DNA of 64,000 bases from NCBI RefSeq assembly GCF_042453785.1, contig NC_091675.1:4538501-4602500 (forward strand), given 5' to 3'. How positions within the stretch are numbered: the first letter of the stretch is position 1; each line of letters starts with the position of its first letter. This document shows positions 11,503 through 21,100 of the stretch, piece by piece. A model generated the notes under the pieces. It had not been told where the DNA came from and searched no databases. It saw only the letters and a list, made by a program, of their open reading frames with translations. Origin of the DNA: Malus domestica (taxonomy: Eukaryota > Streptophyta > Magnoliopsida > Rosales > Rosaceae). A program made the position numbers and the translations under genes.

Positions 11503-12258
11503 GTTTTTTTTTTCACTTGATCGTTTTTAACTCTTTTTTTTTCCTGAAAGCAGAGACTAACACCCAGAGGGCAGATAGATATAATTTATATGGAAGATGA
11601 AGTTTATATGTATATATAAATTCGTATGAACTTATATGGGAAGGAGATTTTGATTTTAGCTCATTAAGATTTCATGCCTTCATACATGCACTATAATAAC
11701 GAATACGTGCCATTTACTTTAATTGTTTAAAAAAAAAATTGGGATTGTTTTCTTGAAATGACTTCAATTAAAATGCATGGTCATTATTATAGAATCGGAT
11801 TCTCTTCAGCTAATTTTCTTTTTTTTTTTCATTATGCTTTTCAACTATAATTTATTTTTAATATCGGATTTTCTTCTCTTAATTTTTCAACTTAAAATGC
11901 TTTTAATTTTTTCATTCTAATTCGAAATTGGACATCGTTTGCGCCTATGCGCTCGTGAGATTGAGATATATCCGTCTATTCTAAAATCACATCAAAAAAC
12001 CAACATAAAATTTAATATGATCAAAATGCCATTAAAATCGTTTTCCTCAAACTATAAAATACAAAAATAATAAATTTTGAAAGAGAGATTATATTCACAC
12101 ACCCCAAATTACTTCTCCTACAACTTTTTTTTTTTTTAATATTTTCTACACACCACTAACACTTGATAAAAAATATTAAAAAATTAAAAGGGTGTGTGAT
12201 AAATAATTTGGAGTGTGTGAATATAATTGCCAAGAAAGTCAAAATTTTAATAACAGCA
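11503..12258. other. CYSTM gene promoter side and AT-rich spacer
   Basis: The first 150 bases are the probable leader and promoter of the minus-strand gene at 10903-11502. The rest is AT-rich spacer with T runs. A short inverted repeat (12097-12230) has arms around TATTCACACACC/GGTGTGTGAATATA and could be a small old MITE of about 130 bp; no target-site repeat was confirmed. Confidence 0.4.
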
Positions 12259-12263
12259 CATCA

Positions 12264-12671
12264 TGTTGATGCACAAAACCGGAGGGGTCTTGGAACAACG
12301 TAAATCCGACCGTGAATCTGCAAGTAAATAACACAAGATGTATCGTGGTTCACCCCAATGTTTGGGCTACGTCCACACTGATATTGTATTTCTCTGTTTG
12401 TGAGAGGATTGTGAGGGAGAGAGCTCTAAATATCAGAGTGAGAGGGCTTGCTCTGAATATGAGAGGCTTTGAGAGGGTGAGGGGGCTTTCTTCCTATGGC
12501 CTAAGAATTGGCCTCTAACTCCCCTAATGAGGAGAATCAGGGGTTTTTTTATAGAATAAAGGATCCTCACTTATTATATATTTGCCCCTTCATTTATTAC
12601 ATAAGTACATTTGAGTCCCTCGAGTATTTATACGAGATCTAAATACGGAGGCCATAAGTATGGTACAAACA
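12264..12671 (-). repeat. Left LTR copy, reversed relative to the right one
   Basis: 408 bp, TGTTGATGCAC to GGTACAAACA. It is the reverse complement of the right copy at 16041-16454, with about 5% differences by eye. Its promoter-like TATAAA motif points left, out of the element. Confidence 0.85.
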
Positions 12672-13060
12672 GTTTTGGCGCCATCTGTGGGAATCGACAC
12701 GAAAAGCTATGTTGGTTCTCTCTTAATTTTTCACCTCTACCATAAATCTGCACAACCCGAGATCCTACTTGATCTTCAACCAGGGATTTCAGAGAGACCA
12801 GACGGCTGCAGATGCAAAGGAAACACCACCACCCCACCATCAGTAAAGCAAAGCCAACAAGGAACTAAATGACAAAAAGAGGTTGACAACGAGCGGTGCA
12901 AACTTTGCAAGAGCATTTACTGTTCAATTTGGATCATGCAAGTTCCCAGAGAACTTCACTGGTTACCAAGATCTCGCCAAGCAGAAGGCAAAAAGGGTAA
13001 AGAAAATCTGGATTCCTTCTGCAAATCGCAGTGGCGGTCGAAGGTGCAAGCTTTAAAAAA

Positions 13061-13175
13061 ATGGAAGCAGCGACGGAGGAGCCCATCAGGGTTCAAGGCC
13101 TAGCCCAAGCCGGTTTAACCCAAGTTCCGCCCCAATACATTCAACCTCCCCAGTACCGACCCAACCGACGTGTCC
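13061..13175 (+). pseudogene. Captured N-terminal piece of a 2-oxoglutarate-dependent dioxygenase gene
   Basis: From the ATG at 13061 the sequence encodes MEAATEEPIRVQGLAQAGL followed by TQVPPQYIQPPQYRP. The pattern RVQ-x-LA-x-x-GL-x-x-VP-x-x-Y-I-x-P-P is the usual beginning of plant DIOX_N-type dioxygenases (the flavonol synthase, JOX and SRG1 neighbourhood). Only the start is present; the iron and 2-oxoglutarate ligands lie far downstream and are absent. It is a gene piece carried inside the LTR-type element. Family assignment is moderate, and the exact subfamily is unknown. Confidence 0.6.
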
Positions 13176-13439
13176 CTGCGGAGTCGACCCACCCCCTCTC
13201 CTTCTTCGGACACGACACCTTCCTTCCTTCATCCAAATTCCTCTATCTCTCTCTCTCTCCTACAGAAAATATTATGTAAGCAGCAATTTCTGTGAAGGAG
13301 TAGCAAACAGAAGCTATGAAGGTCATCTTGCTCTCTCATTTTTTCTCCGGGGTCTTAGTTTTTCGGTGTTATTCGTATGCTCTACATATGTAAATCATAC
13401 ACACTCAGAAACTCCAGCAAACCCTGATGAACAAGTCCC

Positions 13440-13561
13440 CCAATTGTAGATATTGTTAGGGTTGTTTTCTTGGTTTGCAGGTTGCTATCATGTCTTATCT
13501 AACGGCAAGAACAGGGCGGCAGAGGCAGCGCTACAACAGTCATTTGAGGCTTGTTTCGGGG
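13440..13561 (+). pseudogene. Captured 5' piece of a Nudix hydrolase gene (NUDT12/13/16-like)
   Basis: The ATG at 13490 opens MSYLTARTGRQRQRYNSHLR followed by LVSG, which matches the conserved start of plant mitochondrial/nuclear Nudix hydrolases (S-x-L-x-x-RTGR-x-x-QRY-x-x-x-x-RLVSG). Just before it is a T-rich stretch ending TTGGTTTGCAG (to 13480), which looks like the end of a leader intron. If so, the piece was copied from genomic DNA or unspliced RNA. The Nudix box itself (GX5EX7REUXEEXGU) is not present. The similarity ends at 13561. Confidence 0.7.
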
Positions 13562-13767
13562 GACCCAGAAAGTTGGATTCATGTCATCATTAGAAAAATG
13601 AGGAGAATTTCGTATGAGAATGATCTCGGTAACTTTAGCTATGACAGTGAGAAGGGTCTGAATGAGGCGCAAAGTCACCACCGCAAATCAACTGCTGTTA
13701 AGTTTTGAAGGTTTTGGTCGATCTTTAAGATTCATATCTCGAAATATCCACCCGATTCGGGCCCAAA

Positions 13768-14028
13768 ATGCGGGCGGTGTACAATGCCCGATTGACCATG
13801 TTTGAGGACTCCGAGAAAGAGAACGAGTATGGCTACATCCGCAAGGTCTCTGGACCAGTCGTTGTTGCGGATGGCATGGCTGGAGCTGCTATGTACTAGT
13901 TGGTTCATGTTGGATATGATAATTTGATCGGTGAAATTATTCGGTTAGAAGGAGTTTTTGCCACAATTCAAGTTTATGAGGAAACAGTTGTGTTGATGGT
14001 GAATGATCCGATTCTACGTACTCGCAAG
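13768..14028 (+). pseudogene. Captured N-terminal piece of V-type proton ATPase subunit A
   Basis: Similarity begins at the ATG at 13768 and runs without a gap for about 87 codons: FEDSEKENEYGYIRKVSGP, then VVVADGMAGAAMY, then [14 protein letters not shown] and MVNDPILRT. This is the N-terminal barrel and start of the non-homologous region of the catalytic A subunit of the vacuolar proton pump. The Walker motif lies far downstream and is absent. Similarity stops sharply at 14028. As this part of plant VHA-A genes is, to my knowledge, split by introns, its contiguity suggests an RNA-derived piece. It is non-functional cargo of the LTR-type element. Confidence 0.88.
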
Positions 14029-14439
14029 GTCGACGACCTTGTTGGCCTCCTTGATCACTTTGGTGGACAACAGGCATCTGTGGTGGGACATGACCACGGA
14101 GCGCTAGGAAAAGAAAAGGGAGACCACCAGTAAAGCTACAGGAAAAAAAACAAAAGCATAAAAGAGAAAGTAAAAGCAAAAGAAAGCAGAAAAGGAAAAG
14201 CCGAAAAGAAGATGCTCCACTATTCCACTATTCCACTATTCCACGGGATAACATGATTAAAGATAAGAAGATGCCCACCAAGGTTCCTTGTCTCCACTTT
14301 CTGTTGGACCAGAAGATGCCCATCAACATGTTGAAAACATTTAATTTATTTTTCTTATATTTCTGAGACATCTGTATAACCCATCAGAGGGTAATAATAA
14401 TAAAAAAAAAAGGCAAGCAAAAGAGCCAGGCCTTATGGC

Positions 14440-14708
14440 TCCAAAATTATTTGGCAGCCTGCCGCTATTATCACCAACCAGGTGATCAAAAGTACGTCCA
14501 GTACTCTAAAATTATTCTGCAGCCTGCCACTATTATCACCAACCAAGTGATCAAAAGTACGCCCAGTACTCCGAAATTATTCGGCACCATGCCGCTATTA
14601 TCACTAACCAGGTGATGAAAAGTACGCTCCGTACTCCAAAATTATTCAGCAGCCTGCCACTATTATCACCCACTAGGTGATCAAAAGTACGTCCAGTACT
14701 CCAAAATT
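14440..14708. repeat. Tandem array, about four copies of a 65-bp unit
   Basis: The core GCC(G/A)CTATTATCACCAACC recurs near 14461, 14526, 14591 and 14656, a spacing of 65 bp. Each unit also carries GGTGATCAAAAGTACG and CCAGTACTCCAAAATTATT. It lies within the LTR-type element and has no coding sense. Confidence 0.85.
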
Positions 14709-15090
14709 ATACATGAGCATCACTCATGTCAATCATACATAAACATTCATGAGCATCACTCATGTCAATCATACATAAACATTCATGACCATCATTCATA
14801 TCAACATTCATGAGCATCACTCATGTCAGTATTCATGAGCATCACTTATGTCAATATCCATGAGCATCACTCATGTCAATCAACATAAATATTCATGAGC
14901 ATCACTCATGTCAATCATACATAAACATTCATGACCAGCATTCACGTCAACATTCATGAGCATCACTCATGTCAACATTCATGAACATCACTCATGTCAA
15001 CATTCATGAGCATCACTCATGTCAATATCCATGAGCATTACTCATGTTAATCAACATAAACATTCATGAGCATCACTCATGTCAATCAGC
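14709..15090. repeat. Short-period satellite-like array (CATGAGCATCACTCATGTCA)
   Basis: Units of about 24 and 36 bp built on ATTCATGAGCATCACTCATGTCAA, some with an added TCATACATAAAC spacer, repeat about a dozen times. The unit holds a small palindrome (CATGAG..CTCATG). It passes into a second low-complexity block (15085-15190) made of AGCTTCATTTACA-like units. It is internal to the LTR-type element. Confidence 0.85.
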
Positions 15091-15339
15091 TTCGAAAGCT
15101 TCATTTACAGAGCTTCATCTTCAAAAGCTTCATTTACAAAAACTCCAGCTTCAAATCTTCACTTGCAAAGCTTCACCTACAAAGCTTCAGTGCAGGGTAT
15201 ACAAATACCGGCTCCGAACAACCACCATTTCGGCCTATACATAGATTGAATTTGAAGTCTCCAGCCAACAACCTTTATTGACTGAAGACTTGGGGGATTA
15301 CAATGTGTACCATATATTGGGCTTCCACAACTGGGCATC

Positions 15340-15835
15340 ACGAAAAATACTTGGGGGACTTAGCCCATTATTTATGTACTGAGGAGCGAGCCCTTATTTT
15401 ATAAAAGGGACTCCCTCACTTTCATTAGAAAGCACCTATTATTCATGTACTGAGGAGCGAGCCCTTATTTTATAAAAGGGACTCCCTCACCTTCATTAGA
15501 TAGCATCGCCGCCTTACCGCGAGCATCACTCCTAACCCATCACTTATGTATTGAGGAGCGAACCTTTATTCTATAAAAGGGACTCATTCACCATCATTAG
15601 AGAGCATCGCCGCCTATTGAGCAACCAGCTCACCGCGAGCATCAACTCTAGCCCATCATTTATGTATTGAGGAGCGAGCCCTTATTCTATAAAAGTGACT
15701 CTCTTACCATCATTAGAGAGCATCGCCGCCTATTGAGCAACCACCTCGCTGCGAGCATCAACTCTAGCCCATCATTTATGTATTAAGGAGCGAGCCATTA
15801 TTTAATAAAAGGAACTCCCTCACCTTCAACGCCAC
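15340..15835. repeat. Tandem array resembling the promoter part of the LTR
   Basis: Four to five copies of a unit of about 65 to 115 bp contain TTATGTA(C/T)TGAGGAGCGAGCC, then TTATTTTATAAAAGGGACTC, then CATTAGAGAGCATCGCCGCC. The order (ACTTGGGGGACT, then an ATGTA..GGAGC tract, then TATAAAAGG.ACTCC) parallels the first 130 bp of the right LTR. The array therefore looks like an amplified, diverged piece of LTR promoter. Each unit keeps a TATAAAA motif. Confidence 0.75.
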
Positions 15836-16040
15836 AAGTCGAGCCAACCAAAGCAACATAAGCCATAAATCGAGCAGCCTCGCAACATGTGCTACTTCTA
15901 GTTGAGCATCATTTCAGATTGAGCACTACCTCATATCGAGCATCAGTTCAAGACGACATCTAGTTACTTCGGCCCACACATGGACTGAATTTCAAGTCTC
16001 CAGCCAAAAGACTCTCTTTTCTAAAGACTTGGGGGACTAG

Positions 16041-16454
16041 TGTTTGTACCATACTTAGGGCCTCCGTATTTAGATCTCGTATAAATACTCGGGGGACTCA
16101 AATGTAATTATGTAATAAATGAAGGGGCAAATATGTAATAAGTAAGGAGCCATTATTCTATAAAAGGACCCCTCATTCTCCTCATTATGGGAGTTAGAGG
16201 CCAATTCTTAGGTCATGGGAAGAAAGCCCCTTCACCCTCTCAAAGCCTCTCATATTCAGAGCAAGCCCTCTCACTCTAATATTCAGAGCTCTTTCTCCCT
16301 CACAATCCTTTCACAAACAGAGAAATACAATATCAGTGTGGACGTAGCCCAAACATTGGGGTGAACCACGATACATCTTGTGTTATTTACTTTATTGCAG
16401 ATTCACGGTAGGATTTACGTTGTTCCAAGACCCTTCCGGTTTTGTGCATCAACA
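16041..16454 (+). repeat. Right LTR copy
   Basis: 414 bp, TGTTTGTACCATAC to GTGCATCAACA, preceded directly by the purine-rich ACTTGGGGGACTAG. A TATA motif (TTCTATAAAAGGACC near 16155-16170) points rightward. It mirrors the left copy at 12264-12671. Confidence 0.85.
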
Positions 16455-16867
16455 CATCCTATAAAGGTAAAAGAAAATTATAGATTCATTGAAGGGTAAT
16501 GTTAGGAAGATAAAATTTGCAAACTAAATGATGTGTCACCAATAGGAATAAGCACGTTTATCAACATAATAAGTCAATATATCAACTTCTATGTAATACA
16601 GTCATATAGGAAATATCTCCTATATCTTATTAGATGGATGCTACTTCTAGTTTACACAATCACACTTATAATTAAATACTGTTTACAAGTTTTTTTTTTA
16701 ATTTTTTTTTTACTTTCTATTATAAAAAATTATATATACTACTGTAAGCTATGTTAAGGGGATGTGAATGGTTTGAACAGGAGACGCAACAAATTAACAT
16801 GCACAATAAGGTATAGGTTATGGTGTCATAAGTGTTTCTTCATAGGTCCGCCCATGAATTTGATTAA

Positions 16868-17022
16868 GGGAACTTTAACGAAAAGCACCCGGTACTGTTC
16901 ACTTTAACGAAAAACCACATTTTTACACTAAAAAGTCAATCCTGGTACTATTCACTTTACCCTTTATTTTGTCCTTATCATTAAAACTCAAAGTTTTCAA
17001 GCCATTTTCATTAGTTTTCCTT
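16868..17022. mobile_element. hAT-like MITE, 155 bp
   Basis: The ends GGGAACTTTAACGAAAAG and (reverse complement) AAGGAAAACTAATGAAAATG are imperfect inverted repeats. The flanks TTGATTAA (16860-16867) and TTGATCAA (17023-17030) are 8-bp direct repeats with one mismatch, the hAT target-site size. The interior has the GTACTGTTCACTTTAACG motif. A diverged relative seems to lie near 28090-28236. Confidence 0.7.
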
Positions 17023-17785
17023 TTGATCAATCATCTTCTTGCTTTGTGAGAGGAAAACCCTAACTACCAAGGTGATTCCCCACTTTCCATTTCAATTAAT
17101 TATCTTTCACCCTCTGACATGTGACTAGAGATGCCACACAACATGTATATACATGAGATTTATTTTTCTCTACCCCCTTCGTTTTAAATGAAATTATCAT
17201 AACTTATTGCTTAATCGCTTCAATCTAACACGTTTGAGACTATTGCTAAAAGAGCTAAAAATATGGTTTGGTAACTAAAAATACATTTGATAACGTTTGA
17301 AAAAAAACTTAGAAGTACTTAAAAATTTATGAACGTGTTCTTAGAGCATAAAGAAAACTAAAGGTTATGAATTTATTAACAATCGAGCCATAAATAAAAA
17401 ATAAACATGTTAATCAAATAACCCAATCGTTAACTTGCATGTCCTTTAGTTTATAAAATTGAGTCTTAGCATTAATTCATTTGAAAAATAAGAAAAATAG
17501 ACCATTAAAAATAAAAGAAAACCAAAGGTTACGAAATTTAGTTGGTAAGTTTTGTTCTTAATTGAGGAAATTAATTGGAACATTGGTTTAATAAAGCGTT
17601 CTCTGTCCAAACTAAAAGTCAATGAGACACCACGTGGCAACTTGTTAGGAGCTGCCAACTGACGATGCTAGAAGGTGTCAGTGACGTCAAATAGTAATTG
17701 TGATTTTAAATTCAAAATTATTATTAGAATTGCGCGCTCTTTCGACTTCCCTCCTCTTGACTTATCTAAAGCTTCTCTTACACGA

Positions 17786-17795
17786 CTCAACGGCT
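17786..17795 (+). promoter_or_regulatory. Possible mitosis-specific activator (MSA) element
   Basis: CTCAACGGCT matches the plant MSA consensus YCYAACGGYY at nine of ten positions, including the AACGG core bound by three-repeat Myb factors at G2/M. Kinesin-7 genes of the NACK type are known to be driven by such sites. It lies in the leader or proximal promoter of the kinesin-fusion gene. A single short match is weak evidence. Confidence 0.3.
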
Positions 17796-18173
17796 ACTCT
17801 CTCTCTCTCTCTCTCCCTCCCTCCCTCCCTCCCTACCTCCGGTTAAAGCTTCAAGCTTCTAATTATCGGTTTTCCTCTGCTGAAAGCTCCTAAAGCTTCA
17901 CCATCTTCACCTGATATTGTTGTGAGTCTGCGTTTTTTCATATATTCTTTCTTGAAAAAAGATGGATTTTATTTATTAATTTTATGCTTTTGAAGTAGCG
18001 AAATCGGTCGAGGTGATGGGGGTTGGGATATGCTTTTTTTTTCTGAGCCATTTCTTCCCTGTGTTCTAAACTTTTAATTCGTTGTTCGGTTTTGATTTCG
18101 GCTTCACAGGCGCATTTCGTGGTTTTTCGGTGTAGGTTTGCATTTTGCAAAGTCTCAAGGCCAAGCATATATT

Positions 18174-21100
18174 ATGATGATGGCTTCCAGAACTCCTGGA
18201 ACGCCAAGAGCTAAGAAGGAGAAGATTGTTGTTTTAGTGTGTTTAAGGCCTCTAAGCAAAAGGGAGGAACTTGCAAAAGAACAAGTTTCGTGGGATTGCC
18301 TAGGCGATAACACCATTGTTTATAAACCCCCGCCTCACGAACGTTCCGCTCAATCCACCTCGTTTACATTTGGTGTGTAAAAACATCTAATTGTTTTCCC
18401 TTATCTTTGATGATTCTTATTGTACGTTTGTTATGATTGATTGTGTAGATTATTGATCACTGATTTTCTGTTTTGTAGATAAAGTTTTCGGTCCTGGTTC
18501 AACCGAAGCAGTATATGAGGAAGGAGTGAGAAATGTTGCCTTGTCTTCTCTGATGGGAATTAACGGTAGTGATTATTGCTCAAATCATGTCATGTTTTTC
18601 CATCTAAATCTCTACTCGCATTGAATGATTGTTTACGTTCTCTTGTTCGCAGCAACTATATTTGCTTATGGACAAAGTGGCAGTGGCAAGACATACACAA
18701 TGAGACGAATAATGGAAAAAGCTGTGGATGATATCTACAACCATATGATAAAGGTAAGCTCGAAAACCCTTTCGTTGATAGTTCTTTATTTTATTTTTTT
18801 TGTTTATTGGTTCATGCCTTCGCCCATGAGCGGTAGGTCTCGGGTTCGAGACTTGGGAGCAGCCTCTTCATAAATGGGGGTAAGGCTAGCCGACATTCAC
18901 CTCTCCCAGACCCTGCGTAAAGCAGGAGCCTTGTGCACTGGGTACGACCTTTTATTGGTTCATGCCTTGGTAAATGTCTTGGTCTGTTCTGCACCAAGAA
19001 TTGCGGTTTTCTGCTGTTGTTTCTGCAGTTTGATTTACTAAGCTGGTGTTGCTATTGTTTGTTTGCGCAGACTCCAGAGAGAGAGTTTGCAATAAAAATT
19101 TCAGGACTTGAGATATACAATGAGAATGTCCGCGACTTGCTGAATACAGAATCTGTTGGTAATTTAAAGCTTTTAGATGATCCAGAGGTATTGCCCTTCT
19201 AAACTTACTATAATCTTCAGTGAAATAATTAATCCTCCTTTTACTTATTTAAGTTCGAATGTTTTCTTGAATGTAGAAAGGAATCGTGGTTGAGAAATTG
19301 GTGGAGGAAGCTGCAAGCAGTCATCAGCACCTGAGAAGTTTAATCGGAATTTGCGAGGGTAATTCAGTGGAGCCCTTTACTTGGTTAGCTTCGTATTCTC
19401 TCAAATTTTTTTCATTAGCAATTAGTTAATCAGCTTGTTTTTGTGTCAGCTCAAAGAGAAGTTGGTGAAACTGCTCTAAACGAAAACAGTTCACGGTCTC
19501 ATCAAATAATAAGGCTGGTCAGTTCCTTAGTCTCTCTTCATCACAACATCTTTGATGTTTTCTAATGAAGTACTTTTCTTCTTCCGACAACTAACACTTT
19601 GTCACTAATATTGTCTTTCTGTACAGACAATTGAAAGTACAGTCCGTGAAAGTTTAGACTGCAGGACGTCTTTCGTTGCAAGCCTGGTAAATCTAAAATA
19701 AGAAACAGAAGTTGCAACTGAGTTGGATTCTTGGTTAACAGCTAAAAACTGCAATCTGAATGATCTGCAGAATTTTGTAGACCTAGCTGGAAGCGAAAGA
19801 GCTCCAGATACGCATGCAGACGGTGTTAGGCTAAGGGAAGGCTGCCATATTAACCTTAGTTTGATGACACTTACTAACGTTATCAGAAAGCTCAGGTCAG
19901 AATCTATATAGCAGGACAGAAGGACCATTTCAAAGTTTCAAGTATGAGATTACGTGATAGATATATCTGATATATAGTCAATTTGGTTGCTCACTCTTCG
20001 ACTTGATTATCAGTGCTGGAAAATTAAGTGGTCCTATACCTTATCGAGACTCAAAGCTCACTCGCATATTGCAACATTCTCTTGGAGGAAACGCTCGCAC
20101 TGCCATCATATGTACCTTGAGTCCAGCACTGAGCCACGCTGAACAATCTCGAAACACTCTCTTCTTTGCTACACAGGCAAAGGAGGTAACAAATGATGCC
20201 AGCGTGAACACGGTATCACTTATCTGCTTATCACCTTTCTTTCAGTTTGCCTGTCTAGAATACAGAAGCTTTTAATCCATTTGTTTCAAAAAAATTATTT
20301 TGCTAGGTTGTATCAGACAAGCAGCTAGTCAAACACTTGCAAAAGCAAGTAGCTAAGCTGGAAGCAGAGCTGTACACCCTTTATCCATTGAGGGAAAGAA
20401 TTCAGCAGGTAAACATTCATATAACATCTGGCCGCTTGATATTTTATTTGATGTGTGTATATGATTTTTTTTTTTTAATTTTTCATAAAATATGATCCTC
20501 ACTAGATGGAAATGGAAATGGAGGATTTGAGAAGCGAAAGAGATTTGGCTCGATCTCAGGCGGATGAGTTACGCCATAAACTTGAGGTTCAGGTGAATCC
20601 CCAACTGTTCGTTCTCCCTCTCGCTGTTCCCCAAGCCCTTGGTCTACCGTTCTCCTCTCCCCTGTATAAGCGTTAGTTTTAGATTTGTCATTAATTCTTG
20701 TTGTATGCCAACTTCAGAGTTTATATCCATTGGAATTACCTCATCGCTCTGTGGACAACTATCTCTCCTACACTGGTGTGCTACCAACATCATTTTATGC
20801 CAAGGAACTAGGAGATTGTGATACAGCAACAAATGCAAGGACCAAGCACTCCATTAGGCACTCGGCAACTCCTCCTTTCATGCCAAGACGTGAAGTTCTA
20901 AAACATGAAATCTCATCAGAGCAACTTTCGGAGGAACCAAGTCGAGCTCTAAAACTAGACGTGCTTTACAAAAGCAAATTGGTGATTGGAGGATTTAGCT
21001 TTCAAAATTTAGCTTTCAGGTGCTTAGAGGATTTATTTCGTCCTCAAATAAACTCTCTCTTACTTTCCACACAGGCAAAGGGTGAATCTAACATGGTACT

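Larger units (their letters stand above)
12264..16454 (+). mobile_element. Non-autonomous LTR-type element (LARD-like fossil) with inverted LTRs
   Basis: The 4.2-kb unit has TG..CA-ended LTR copies at 12264-12671 and 16041-16454 and imperfect 5-bp flanks CATCA (12259-12263) and CATCC (16455-16459). A primer-binding-site-like stretch (TGGCGCCATCTGTGGGAA, from 12676) follows the left LTR, as in plant Ty3/gypsy relatives, and a polypurine-like ACTTGGGGGACTAG precedes the right LTR. No gag or pol similarity was seen, so it is a broken or never-autonomous fossil. Its interior carries pieces of host genes and several tandem arrays. By eye the LTR copies differ at about 5% of sites, which suggests an age of a few million years; that estimate is rough. 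The LTRs lie in opposite orientation, which is abnormal for the class. Confidence 0.75.
16460..18173. other. Spacer and 5' leader of the kinesin-fusion gene
   Basis: AT-rich DNA with a small MITE at 16868-17022. The region from about 17640 on is the probable promoter and leader of the gene at 18174. It holds CT and CCCT microsatellite tracts (17797-17834) and a likely leader intron (donor around 17921, acceptor at 18135, TTCGGTGTAG). No other gene is seen. Confidence 0.5.

Noticed and set aside
14709-15090. Regular short repeats that at first sight recall a CRISPR array.
   Set aside because: Plant nuclear context, units joined without unique spacers of constant length, and the array lies inside an LTR-type element.
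12264-16454. Two independent solo LTRs in opposite directions.
   Set aside because: Primer-site-like and polypurine-like sequences abut them on the inner sides and near-identical 5-bp flanks bracket the pair, so a single unit is more likely; assembly error remains possible.
18138-18173. An N-terminal extension of the kinesin frame (HFAKSQGQAYI).
   Set aside because: It begins without an ATG directly after a likely leader-intron acceptor; the first in-frame ATG is 18174.
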